Of a stretch of DNA of 64,000 nt, positions 1 through 8,361 are shown in pieces. The stretch comes from Alphaproteobacteria bacterium. Lineage in GTDB: Bacteria > Pseudomonadota > Alphaproteobacteria > Oceanibaculales > Oceanibaculaceae. The stretch is taken from positions 124,001 through 188,000 of the forward strand of contig JAHJHR010000012.1 in NCBI GenBank assembly GCA_018823745.1, given 5' to 3'. Under the pieces are notes generated by a model that searched no databases, was not told the DNA's origin, and saw nothing but the letters and a program-made list of their open reading frames with translations. The translations under genes and the position numbers were made by a program. Position 1 is the stretch's first letter; each line of letters starts with the position of its first letter.

Positions 1-242
1 AGCCGCTGACCCGCCATGCCAGCGCGGTTATGGGCGAGGCCATCGGCACCGGCGGCCTTCAGATATATACAGATGCGCGGCTCTATACGGCGGCCGGCGT
101 GCCAACCGTTCTCTATGGTGCGGGACCGCGCAGCATCCTGGAAGCGAATGGCCACCGGGCCGACGAGAAGCTGGTTCTGGAGGATCTGCGCAAGGCGACC
201 ATCGTCGTCGCCGCCACCCTGGCGGAGATGCTGCAGGGCTGA
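1..242 (+). CDS. M20-family amidohydrolase, C-terminal fragment
   Basis: The reading frame is open from the window edge (codons begin at base 3) to a TGA at 240-242, so only about the last 79 residues are present. The segment with GVPTVLYGAGPR followed by a stretch rich in acidic and small residues matches the C-terminus of the ArgE/DapE/hydantoinase-type M20 metallopeptidases, where a late loop of this kind lies near the active site. The metal ligands and the dimerisation domain lie outside the window, so the substrate cannot be stated. It ends 117 bp before the next gene and is probably a separate transcript. Confidence 0.6.
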   Translation, partial: PLTRHASAVMGEAIGTGGLQIYTDARLYTAAGVPTVLYGAGPRSILEANGHRADEKLVLEDLRKATIVVAATLAEMLQG

Positions 243-359
243 TGCATCAGGCCCTGCATATTTAACAGCCCTGACAAGGGCGCCGTAAATGCTAGGCTTG
301 TTCCTCAAGAGGCAAAGACCGACTCTGTCGGTAACTAAGCCCAGAGAGGGAGGAAGCCG

Positions 360-1268
360 ATGCCCGCCACCCCTGCTGCCAAAGCCACAGCCGCGTCCCG
401 GCTGCGCGCGCTGCTGAAAGCGCAGCCCTGCCTGCTCGCCCCCGGCACCTATGACTGCCTGTCCGCGATGCTGGCCGCCGAAGCCGGTTTCAGCGCCATC
501 AGCATTTCCGGCTATTCCACGGAGGCCTCGCAATTCGGCCTGCCCGATCTGGGTTTCATGGGGCTGACCGATATCGAGACCATCGCCCGGCGCATCTGCG
601 CCGCCACCGATCTGCCGGCGATCTGCGATGCCGATACCGGCTATGGCGGCCTCAACAATGTCTGGCAGACCGTGCGGCGCCTGGAAGAGGCGGGCGTCGC
701 CGGACTGCATATCGAGGACCAGGCCGACCCGAAGAAATGCGGTGGCCTGCCCGGCCGCATTGTCATCCCGGCAGCCGAGATGGCGGCCAAGGTGCGCGCC
801 GCCTGCGCTGCCCGGCGCAATCCGGATACGCTGATCGTGGCACGCAGCGATGCCCGCGCCGCCGAGAGCATCACGGCCGTGGGCGAGCGCCTGAACATTT
901 ATCTGGAGGCCGGGGCCGACATGGCGCTGGCGGCCGAGAATTATGATCTCGACGAGGTGAAATATCTGGCCGGCGTGGTGAAGGGCCCCTTCGCCATCTG
1001 CGGCGGTGTCCCCGGCTGGGGCGGCTCGCATGAGAATGCGGCGACCTATGGCGCGATCGGCGTGAACCTCGTGATCTACCCGTTCAGCTCGCTGTTTGTT
1101 GCTGCCCGCGCCATGCGCCAGGCCTATGCCCAGATGGCGCGCGAGGGTGGCTTCTCCAAACAGATGGCGACCGAGCATATGGTCGACTTCAGGGATTTCA
1201 GCCAGTTCATCGGCGTCGATGTGTGGGGCTGGCGCGAAGGCCAGTTCGCCGAAGACAAGAAGGACTGA
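360..1268 (+). CDS. isocitrate lyase/PEP mutase family protein
   Basis: 302 residues, the usual size for the PEP mutase/isocitrate lyase superfamily (oxaloacetate decarboxylase, 2-methylisocitrate lyase, carboxyphosphonoenolpyruvate mutase). The (beta/alpha)8 hallmarks are present: APGTYDCLSA near the N-terminus, the metal-binding DADTGYGG, and IEDQADPKKCG on the catalytic loop. True lyases carry K[KR]CGH in that loop; here it reads KKCGG, so the general-base histidine position is Gly and C-C lyase activity on isocitrate-like substrates is doubtful. Start ATG is preceded by GGGAGGAAG. It heads a co-directional operon with a fused E1 dehydrogenase, an SDR and an aldolase, suggesting small carboxylate or 2-oxoacid catabolism. 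The substrate is unknown. Confidence 0.8.
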   Translation: MPATPAAKATAASRLRALLKAQPCLLAPGTYDCLSAMLAAEAGFSAISISGYSTEASQFGLPDLGFMGLTDIETIARRICAATDLPAICDADTGYGGLNNVWQTVRRLEEAGVAGLHIEDQADPKKCGGLPGRIVIPAAEMAAKVRAACAARRNPDTLIVARSDARAAESITAVGERLNIYLEAGADMALAAENYDLDEVKYLAGVVKGPFAICGGVPGWGGSHENAATYGAIGVNLVIYPFSSLFVAARAMRQAYAQMAREGGFSKQMATEHMVDFRDFSQFIGVDVWGWREGQFAEDKKD

Positions 1269-1362
1269 CACCCACCAGCCACTCAAATCACCGATCGGCA
1301 CACAGGGCGGCATGAAGACCGCTCAAATGTCGGACAATCGGACAAACCGGAGGAACCCGTCC

Positions 1363-3552
1363 ATGAAACTGACCGAGATACCCTGCCCGACGCCGATGCA
1401 TCGACTGAGCGTGGAGGAGAAAGACTGGAAGGCCTTCAAGCCGGCCGAGGCGAAGCGCATGCTGACGCTGCTGACCGCCGCCCGCCGCTTCGAGGAGGCG
1501 ATCTTCATGCTGGACCGGCGCGGGCTGGTGCATGGTCCCGCCCATTCCTCCATCGGCCAGGAAGGTGGCGCCGCTGGCTGCATCGCCGCTTTGCCGCGCG
1601 AAGCCCGGATCAATGGCAGCCACAGGGCGCATCACCAGGTCATCGCCAAGACCGTGCATGCGCTCTATGAGGATGGCTTCGACCCGGCCAAGGCAAACCG
1701 CCTGCCGGAGGAGATACGCCTGCAGACCCGCAACATGATGGCCGACGTCATGGGGCTGAAGGATGGCTGGTCAGGCGGGCGCGGCGGATCGATGCATCTG
1801 CGCCACGATCCGGTCGGCGTGATGGGCACCAATGCCATCGTCGCCGGCGGGTTGCCGATTGCCTGCGGTATCGCCTGGGCCGAGAAGATCCGCGAGACCG
1901 GCAATATCACCGTCACCTTCTTCGGCGACGGCACAACACATCAGGGCACCACGCATGAGGCGCTGAACCTGGCGGCGCTGCTGGATTTGCCGGTGATCTT
2001 CTTCCTGGAGAACAATGGCTATGCCGTCTCGATGAGCATCGAGCAATCGACCCGCGAGCAGGAGCTGATGACCCGCGCCCAGGCGCAGGGCATCCCCTCG
2101 ATCCGGGTGGACGGCATGGACCCGCTGGCGGTCAATCTGGCGACCAAATGGGCGGTCGAGCAGATCGAGAAGAAGCGCGGCCCGGTGCTGATCCGCGCCG
2201 ATGTCTACCGCTATTATCACCAGTCCGTGCCCTATCCCGGCAGCGTCTTCGGCTACCGCACGAAGGAGGAGGAGGATGACTGGCGCAAGCGCGACCCGCT
2301 GGACTACCTGACCCATCAGCTGGAGCAGCGCGGCATCCTCACCAAACCCGAGATGGAGACCATCGACGGCATCGTGCGCGAGGCAGTGGACGACGCCGTT
2401 GCCTATTGCACCGAGGGCAAGGGCAGCGCCATGAAGATCAAGGATGATCTGTGGCCCGACCCGGCAACGGTCGATGACGGGTTCATCGGCGATCTATCCG
2501 AATTCGCCGGCGTGCGATTCGCCGAGCCGGAGGATTTCAAGCCGGAAGAGATGGAGGAGATGCGCCTGATCGACACGCTGCCCCGCGTCATGGGCAAGCG
2601 CATGGAGCAGGATGAGCGCTTCTTCGTCATCGGCGAGGATGTCGCCAATATGGGCGGCGGCACGGTGGGCGCCACCAAGGGCATCATCGATAAATTCGCC
2701 GACCGCATCGTCAACATGCCGATCTCGGAAAATGGCTTCTGCGGCCTGGCCGCCGGCATGGCCAGCATGGGCCTGAGGCCGGTGATCGAGCTGATGTATT
2801 CCGACTTCTTCATGGTCGCCGGCGACCAGCTGTTCAACCAGATCGGCAAGATGCGCCATCTGTTCGGCGGCAGCCATGAGGTGCCGGTGGTGCTGCGCTG
2901 CCGCGTACCGGGAACGGAGGGCTATGGCTCGCAGCATTCGATGGACCCGTCAGGCATCTTCGCCATGTTCCCCGGCTGGCGCATCGTCGTGCCCTCCACC
3001 GCCTTCGATTATGTCGGGCTGATGAATTCGGCACTGACCTGCAACGATCCGGTGCTGGTGGTCGAGCATCAGGCACTGCACAAGAAAATCTCGATGGTGC
3101 CGAGTTCGATGGACTACCACATCCCCTTCGGCAAGGCGCGCCGGGTGGCGAGCGGCGGACAGGTGACGCTGCTGGCGACGCTGACCATGGTCGAGACCTG
3201 CGTCGACGCGGCGCGTGAGATGGGCGTGGCGGCCGATGTGATCGATCTGCGCACCGTTTCGATCCGCGATCTGGACTGGGACACCATCGGGGAATCGATC
3301 CGCAAGACCAACAATGTCGCCATCGTCGAGCAATCAACGCGCGGCACCAGCATCGGCGCCCTGATCTCCGACGAAATCCAGCGCCGCTTCTTCGACCATC
3401 TGGACCAGCCGGTAAAGCGCGTCACCGGGCGCTGGGCCGCCCCGACCGTCTCCAAGGTTCTGGAGCAGGCCGCCGTCGGCAACCGCACTGATGTCGACAA
3501 CACCCTGCGGGAGTTGCTCGCCGAAAGCCGGCAGCGCCCGGTCGCGGCCTAG
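1363..3552 (+). CDS. 2-oxoacid dehydrogenase E1, fused alpha and beta subunits
   Basis: 729 residues. The first half is an E1 alpha domain with the thiamine diphosphate motif (GDGTTHQG to ENNGYA) and the substrate-binding HSSIGQE and GGSMH segments. The second half is an E1 beta domain (FFVIGEDVANMGGGT, GYGSQHSMDP, IVEQSTRGTS). Such enzymes decarboxylate a 2-oxoacid and pass the acyl group to a lipoyl E2. I chose the ATG at 1363 because GGAGGA lies about 8 bp upstream and homology starts here; upstream in-frame sequence runs into the previous gene. No E2, E3 or lipoyl gene is in the window. A close paralogue lies at 32207-34369, also beside an SDR gene. Both resemble acetoin or branched-chain 2-oxoacid dehydrogenases. 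Confidence 0.88.
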   Translation: MKLTEIPCPTPMHRLSVEEKDWKAFKPAEAKRMLTLLTAARRFEEAIFMLDRRGLVHGPAHSSIGQEGGAAGCIAALPREARINGSHRAHHQVIAKTVHALYEDGFDPAKANRLPEEIRLQTRNMMADVMGLKDGWSGGRGGSMHLRHDPVGVMGTNAIVAGGLPIACGIAWAEKIRETGNITVTFFGDGTTHQGTTHEALNLAALLDLPVIFFLENNGYAVSMSIEQSTREQELMTRAQAQGIPSIRVDGMDPLAVNLATKWAVEQIEKKRGPVLIRADVYRYYHQSVPYPGSVFGYRTKEEEDDWRKRDPLDYLTHQLEQRGILTKPEMETIDGIVREAVDDAVAYCTEGKGSAMKIKDDLWPDPATVDDGFIGDLSEFAGVRFAEPEDFKPEEMEEMRLIDTLPRVMGKRMEQDERFFVIGEDVANMGGGTVGATKGIIDKFADRIVNMPISENGFCGLAAGMASMGLRPVIELMYSDFFMVAGDQLFNQIGKMRHLFGGSHEVPVVLRCRVPGTEGYGSQHSMDPSGIFAMFPGWRIVVPSTAFDYVGLMNSALTCNDPVLVVEHQALHKKISMVPSSMDYHIPFGKARRVASGGQVTLLATLTMVETCVDAAREMGVAADVIDLRTVSIRDLDWDTIGESIRKTNNVAIVEQSTRGTSIGALISDEIQRRFFDHLDQPVKRVTGRWAAPTVSKVLEQAAVGNRTDVDNTLRELLAESRQRPVAA

Positions 3553-3573
3553 GAAGCAAGGGGAGGAAAACAC

Positions 3574-4293
3574 ATGACAAATCTCTATGAGCTGACCGGA
3601 AGGCGCATTCTGGTGACCGGGGCGAATGGCGGGATCGGGAGGCAATTCTGCCAAATCGCCAGCGGCCTCGGGGCGGAGCTGATTATCACCGACAGCACGC
3701 CGATGAATGATCTGGTCGCCAGCCTGCCAGGCAAGGTGACGGCAACGGTGTGCGACAAGACCGACCGCAAGGCCGTGGAGGCGCTGGTCGCCGACGCCGG
3801 GAAACTGGACGGGCTGGTCGAGCTGGCCGCCTGGTGCCCGTGGGATGACTGGATGTCCGATGATTGGGACCATGTGTTCCACAAGGTGATGGATGTGAAC
3901 GTGCTGGGCATGCTGCATTTCGTGCGCGCCGCCCTGCCGGCGATGCAGGGGCGCGATGGTGCCAGCATCGTGCTTGTCAGCTCGGTCGCCGGGCGGATGG
4001 GCGGGTTGCGCGCCAGCCCGCATTACGTCGCCTCCAAGGGCGGGGTGAATTCGATGATGAAATGGCTGGCCCGCAAGGCCGCGCCCGACGGTATCCGCGT
4101 GAACGCTGTCGCCCCCGGCCCGGTCGCCACGCCGATGACCACCGGCATGAGCTTCGAGACCACTGGCATCCCGCTCGGCCGCGTCGCCCAGCCGGCGGAG
4201 ATCGCCTGGCCCATCGCCTTCCTGTGCTCGCCCGCCGCCAGCTACATGACCGGGACCATCCTGGACGTGAATGGCGGCGTGTTCATGAATTGA
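3574..4293 (+). CDS. short-chain dehydrogenase/reductase (SDR)
   Basis: 239 residues, a classical SDR. The N-terminal TGANGGIGRQ is the Rossmann TGxxxGxG motif. SSVAG supplies the catalytic Ser, YVASKGG the YxxxK pair, and the tail ILDVNGGVFMN is typical of the family. It oxidises or reduces an alcohol/ketone with NAD(P). It starts 21 bp after the E1 fusion stop with GGGGAGGAAAA as ribosome site, and the aldolase begins 13 bp after its end, so it belongs to the same operon. A second E1 fusion in the window (32207-34369) also has an SDR neighbour, which hints that the two activities work on related metabolites. Exact substrate unknown. Confidence 0.87.
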   Translation: MTNLYELTGRRILVTGANGGIGRQFCQIASGLGAELIITDSTPMNDLVASLPGKVTATVCDKTDRKAVEALVADAGKLDGLVELAAWCPWDDWMSDDWDHVFHKVMDVNVLGMLHFVRAALPAMQGRDGASIVLVSSVAGRMGGLRASPHYVASKGGVNSMMKWLARKAAPDGIRVNAVAPGPVATPMTTGMSFETTGIPLGRVAQPAEIAWPIAFLCSPAASYMTGTILDVNGGVFMN

Positions 4294-4306
4294 CGGGAGA
4301 TCCCGC

Positions 4307-5083
4307 ATGAAGAAACGCTTCGCCGATCTGATCGCGGGCAGCGGCCCGCGCTATGGCACCTGGTCGCAATTCGCCTCGCCCGAAGTGGTCGATGTGCTGG
4401 CCGCCACCGGCTTCAACTTCACCATCATCGATACCGAGCATGGCTTCTTCGGGCTGGAGACGGGCGAGAATCTGATCCGCGCCTGCGATGCCGGCGGGCT
4501 GGTGCCGTTGCTGCGCGTGCCGAAGAACGAGGCCTATATGATCATGAAGGCGCTGGATGCGGGTGCCGCCGGGATCGTCGTGCCGAAGATCATGAATGCC
4601 GCCGATGTGGTCGCCGCCGTGGACGCTGCACGCTACCAGCCGGATGGCAATCGCGGCGCCTGCCCCTGCACCCGCGCCTCCGACCATCTGACGCTGGACT
4701 GGCGCGGCTTCGCCGCCAAGGCCAACCGCGAGACCGGCGTGATCCCGCTGATCGAAACACCGGAAGGCGTGGCGGATTTCGCGCGGATCGTGCGCGTGCC
4801 GGGCATATTGGCCGTGCTGTTCGGCCCGTTCGATCTGTCGGTGGCGATGGGCCATCAGGGCAATTTCACCCATCCCGAGGTGATCGCCGCGCTGGAGGGC
4901 ATGGCGCAGGAGGCATCGGTAGCCGGCGTGCCGGTCATCATGCCGGTCTTCTCCCCGGCGCTCGACCAGGCCAAGGCGCAGATCGACCGCTGGCAGGAGA
5001 AGGGCATCCGCCTGTTCACCGTCGGCACCGACAAGCTGCTGCTGGCGGATTACTGCCGGCGCTATCTGGAAGGGCTGCGCTAG
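4307..5083 (+). CDS. HpcH/HpaI-family aldolase
   Basis: 258 residues, the normal size for class II pyruvate-type aldolases of the HpaI/GarL group. The TIM-barrel signatures are visible: FTIIDTEHGFFGLE, VPKIMNAADV, PLIETPEGV with the metal-binding Glu, and FGPFDLSVAMG with the metal-binding Asp. It would cleave a 2-oxo-4-hydroxy acid to pyruvate and an aldehyde, or act on a CoA ester like the citrate-lyase-beta branch. It is the last gene of the plus-strand operon and ends 6 bp from the convergent HMG-CoA reductase gene. Start ATG follows GGGAGAT. Confidence 0.85.
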   Translation: MKKRFADLIAGSGPRYGTWSQFASPEVVDVLAATGFNFTIIDTEHGFFGLETGENLIRACDAGGLVPLLRVPKNEAYMIMKALDAGAAGIVVPKIMNAADVVAAVDAARYQPDGNRGACPCTRASDHLTLDWRGFAAKANRETGVIPLIETPEGVADFARIVRVPGILAVLFGPFDLSVAMGHQGNFTHPEVIAALEGMAQEASVAGVPVIMPVFSPALDQAKAQIDRWQEKGIRLFTVGTDKLLLADYCRRYLEGLR

Positions 5084-5089
5084 GGCGCC

Positions 5090-6364
5090 TTACGTCTTCG
5101 CCCTGATCTCCGCCAGAATGCCCTCGGCGATGTCCTGCCGGACGGTGTGGGTCTCGGCGAGGCGCCGGGCCACTTCGGCGATTTCGTCGCCGGTCGCACC
5201 GACGGCGATGGCGACATTCTGCGCATGCAGTGTCATGTGGCCCTTCTGGATGCCGACCGTGGACAGCGCCTTCAGCGCCCCGAAATTCTGGGCGAGACCA
5301 ACGGCGGCGGCGATGCGCGACAATTCGGCGGCGCTTTTCACGCCGAGGATCTTCAGGCAGGCCTGCGCCGTGGGATGCACCTTGGTCGCCCCGCCGACAA
5401 GGCCGAGCGCCATCGGCAATTCGATGCTGCCGGCAAGATCGCCTTCCGCCGTGATCTCGTAACGGCTGAGGGAACGGTAGCGCCCTGTCCGAGCGGCGAA
5501 GGCATGGGCGCCTGCCTCAATGGCGCGGGTGTCATTGCCGGTCGCCAGGGTCAGCGCCGAGACGCCGTTCATGATGCCCTTGTTGTGCGTGGCCGCCCGG
5601 TAGGGATCGCAATCGGCAAAATCGGCCGCCATGACGATGCCCTCGACGACATCCGCCCCGCCGATATCATCCGCCCGCCAGACTGCCCGTGCGCGCGCCA
5701 CACGGCGATCAGCCAGGTTGGACAGGATGCGCAGGTGATGCTGGCCGCCGGTCCAGCCGGCCAGGCTGGGGGCCAGCTTCTCGGCCATGGTGTTGACCGC
5801 ATTGGCGCCCATCGCATCCTTCGTATCGACGATGATATGGACCACCACCATCGGCCCGGTCTGGCCATCGATGATGCGCACCTCCAGATCACGGAAGCCG
5901 CCGCCCAGCTTCACCAGGATCGGATCGCAGCCATCGCAGATTTCCGCGATCTCCGCCTTCTTCTCCAGGATCTTGGCACGCGCCGCCCAGGGATCGGTCA
6001 GCTTCACCATCTGGATCTGGGCGATCATCTCGGTGCCGCTGATCGAAGTGGTGAAGCCGCCGGTATCGCGGCATTGCCGCGCCGTATTGCCGACCGCAGC
6101 AATGACCGAGCTTTCCTCCGTCGCCATCGGGATCAGCACGTCGCGGCCATCGACGATCATGTTGGTGGCGATGCCGACCGGAACGGTGAAGCCGCCGATG
6201 GCGTTCTCCACCAGCCGGTCCAGCAGGTCGAACGGCAGCGCGCTGGAATTCTTCAGCGCCTCGACCCCCGCCTCGTCCAGCCCGCAGACGGCCTGGATTT
6301 CTGCCAGCCGCTCATCGCGGCCAAGCTTGTAGAAACCGCTGAGACGCGATGTCCGGTTACGCAT
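5090..6364 (-). CDS. mvaA: degradative hydroxymethylglutaryl-CoA reductase (class II)
   Basis: 424 residues, matching class II (Pseudomonas mevalonii-type) HMG-CoA reductases. Landmarks: ENAIGGFTVPVGIATN with the catalytic Glu and CoA site, DAMGANAVNTM for nucleotide binding, THNKGIMNG with the catalytic Lys, and GHMTLHAQN with the catalytic His. Class II enzymes in bacteria often run in the oxidative direction, turning mevalonate, CoA and NAD into HMG-CoA. I prefer the ATG at 6364 (GGAG about 7 bp upstream) over 6370. It lies 19 bp after the TRAP large permease and is the last gene of that operon, which supports mevalonate catabolism. HMG-CoA lyase, expected next in the pathway, is not in the window. 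Confidence 0.93.
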   Translation of the reverse strand: MRNRTSRLSGFYKLGRDERLAEIQAVCGLDEAGVEALKNSSALPFDLLDRLVENAIGGFTVPVGIATNMIVDGRDVLIPMATEESSVIAAVGNTARQCRDTGGFTTSISGTEMIAQIQMVKLTDPWAARAKILEKKAEIAEICDGCDPILVKLGGGFRDLEVRIIDGQTGPMVVVHIIVDTKDAMGANAVNTMAEKLAPSLAGWTGGQHHLRILSNLADRRVARARAVWRADDIGGADVVEGIVMAADFADCDPYRAATHNKGIMNGVSALTLATGNDTRAIEAGAHAFAARTGRYRSLSRYEITAEGDLAGSIELPMALGLVGGATKVHPTAQACLKILGVKSAAELSRIAAAVGLAQNFGALKALSTVGIQKGHMTLHAQNVAIAVGATGDEIAEVARRLAETHTVRQDIAEGILAEIRAKT

Positions 6365-6383
6365 GGTCATACTCCGATAAGAA

Positions 6384-7727
6384 TCAGCCGGTTATGTAGC
6401 GCGGCAGCCATAGGACGAGGCTCGGAAAGCTGATCGCCAGCCCCAGCCCGATCAGCTGCAGCACCACGAAGGGAATGATCGCGCGGTAGATGTCGCCCAT
6501 GCTGATCTCCGGCGGCGCAATGCCCTTCAGATAGAACAGCGCATAGCCGAAGGGCGGCGTCAGGAAGCTGGTCTGAAGATTGATCGCCACCAGGATGGCA
6601 AACCAGGTCAGCTGCTCCGCGTTCGTCATGCCGAGGCCGAAATCCAGCCCGGCGATGATCGGGGCGAAGAGCGGCAGCACAATGTAGCTGATCTCGATCC
6701 ATTCCAGGAAGAAGCCCAGGATGAAGATCAGGATCATCAGCACCGCCAGCGTGCCATAGGGGCCGCTGGCGAAGGCCGACACCGTATCCTCGATCATGGT
6801 GTCGCCGCCGACCCGCTTGAAGATCACCGAGAAGCAGGTGGCGCCGATGGCGACGAACAGGATCATGCCGGTGGTCTTGCAGGTTTCCAGCACGGTGTCG
6901 CGCAGATTGACGTAGTTCATTTCGCCCGAGAACAGCGCCATGATCATGGTGCCGGCGGCGCCGATGGCGGCGGCCTCGGTCGGCGTGGCAATGCCGGCGA
7001 TAATCGACCCCAGCACCCCCATGATCAGCAGCACGGGCGCGATCAGGTCGCTGGCCAGTGCCAGCCAGAGCGGGCGGGTGTCATTCACATCGACCACCCC
7101 GGCCGGTGCCTTGTGCGGCATCAGGAAGGCGATGGCCAGGATATAACCGATATACAGCGCGCCCAGCACGAGGCCGGGAATCATCGCCCCCATGAACAAA
7201 TCGCCGACGGAGATCTGCAGAATGTCGCCGACCAGCACCAGCATGATGGAAGGCGGGATCAGGATGCCCAGCGTGCCCGAGGCGCAGATGATGCCGCTGG
7301 CCAGCCCCTTGTCGTATTTCTGCTTCAGCATCACCGGCAAAGACAGCACGCCCAGCAGCACGACCGAGGCGCCGACAATGCCGGTCGACGCCGCCATGAC
7401 GATGCCAAGCAGGGCAACCGAGATGGCCAGCCCGCCGCGCATGCCGGCGAACAGCCGCTCCAGCGACAGCAGAAGCTTCTTCGCCGCGCCGGATTTCTCC
7501 AGCATCAGCCCCATGAAGATGAACAGCGGCACGGCCAGCAGCAGCCAGTTGGCCAGCGTGCCGGTAAAGATGCGCGACACCACCGTGCCCAGGAACAGCA
7601 CCGGTATGTCGGCCAGGAAACAGAAGATGACGCCCAGCCCGGCCAGCAGGAAGGCCACCGGATAGCCGATGAAGATGCCGGCGATCAGGGCAACGATCAT
7701 CAGGATCGGCAGGAAATACTCACCCAT
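6384..7727 (-). CDS. dctM: TRAP transporter large permease (DctM)
   Basis: 447 residues, very hydrophobic with about a dozen membrane segments, as expected for the DctM subunit that carries the sodium-coupled transport path in the inner membrane. Characteristic stretches include GIPxxF-type loops, ASGTLGILIPPSIMLV and ATPTEAAAIGAAG. I start at the ATG at 7727, where GAGG precedes by about 7 bp and the sequence MGEYFLPILM begins; this overlaps the small permease by 8 bp, showing translational coupling. Partner genes are the small permease and the periplasmic binding protein upstream; HMG-CoA reductase follows downstream. Confidence 0.92.
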   Translation of the reverse strand: MGEYFLPILMIVALIAGIFIGYPVAFLLAGLGVIFCFLADIPVLFLGTVVSRIFTGTLANWLLLAVPLFIFMGLMLEKSGAAKKLLLSLERLFAGMRGGLAISVALLGIVMAASTGIVGASVVLLGVLSLPVMLKQKYDKGLASGIICASGTLGILIPPSIMLVLVGDILQISVGDLFMGAMIPGLVLGALYIGYILAIAFLMPHKAPAGVVDVNDTRPLWLALASDLIAPVLLIMGVLGSIIAGIATPTEAAAIGAAGTMIMALFSGEMNYVNLRDTVLETCKTTGMILFVAIGATCFSVIFKRVGGDTMIEDTVSAFASGPYGTLAVLMILIFILGFFLEWIEISYIVLPLFAPIIAGLDFGLGMTNAEQLTWFAILVAINLQTSFLTPPFGYALFYLKGIAPPEISMGDIYRAIIPFVVLQLIGLGLAISFPSLVLWLPRYITG

Positions 7728-8349
7728 GGGGCGCCTCGTAGGGATTGACCACAGGGGAGATGTGAACGACAGGCGGTTCGTCCGGCCGGCCACTCAGCAA
7801 CAGGCCGATATTCGCGATGACCCGGCCGAGACCGGCGGCGAACAGAAACGCCATGCCAATCGGCAGGATGGCCTTCACCAGATACCGGTCGGTCAGCCCG
7901 CCGTAATCCGATTGCTCGCCCGAGCGATAGGCCAGATCGACGAAGCGCAGCGACAGCCAGCCGACAATGGCGCAGAACGGCAGCAGCAGCGCCAGATCGC
8001 CGAAGATGTTGACCATCGCCTTCCCGCGCGAGCCGAATTTGGCATAGATGAAATCGACCCGGACATGGCGATCCTCGGCGAAGGTATAGGTGCCGCCCAG
8101 CATCACGATGACCGCGAAAAGATGCCATTGCAGCTCAGCCAGGCCGCTGATCGTAAGATGTGTACCAAAGAGCGGAATCGAGAAGCCCCAGCCGAACAAT
8201 TCCCCCATGCGCATCATCGTGCCGGCCACAGCCACGAGCACGGCCAGGATGATGGGCAGGATAAGCCAGGAACTGACGCGACCGGGCCACGCGCTCGCCG
8301 TCATGAGCGCGTGGCCGATCCGCTCCAGCAGGGTGATGCTGGAAGTCAC
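7720..8349 (-). CDS. dctQ: TRAP transporter small permease (DctQ)
   Basis: 209 residues, slightly longer than most DctQ subunits, with four hydrophobic segments and the family segment GGTYTFAEDRHVRVDF. The protein forms the membrane complex with the large permease encoded next. It starts with GTG at 8349 (GGAGA six bases upstream) and ends overlapping the large permease start. The longer C-terminal tail after the last membrane segment is probably cytoplasmic and unconserved. Confidence 0.88.
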   Translation of the reverse strand: MTSSITLLERIGHALMTASAWPGRVSSWLILPIILAVLVAVAGTMMRMGELFGWGFSIPLFGTHLTISGLAELQWHLFAVIVMLGGTYTFAEDRHVRVDFIYAKFGSRGKAMVNIFGDLALLLPFCAIVGWLSLRFVDLAYRSGEQSDYGGLTDRYLVKAILPIGMAFLFAAGLGRVIANIGLLLSGRPDEPPVVHISPVVNPYEAPHG

Positions 8350-8361
8350 GTAATTCTCCGC

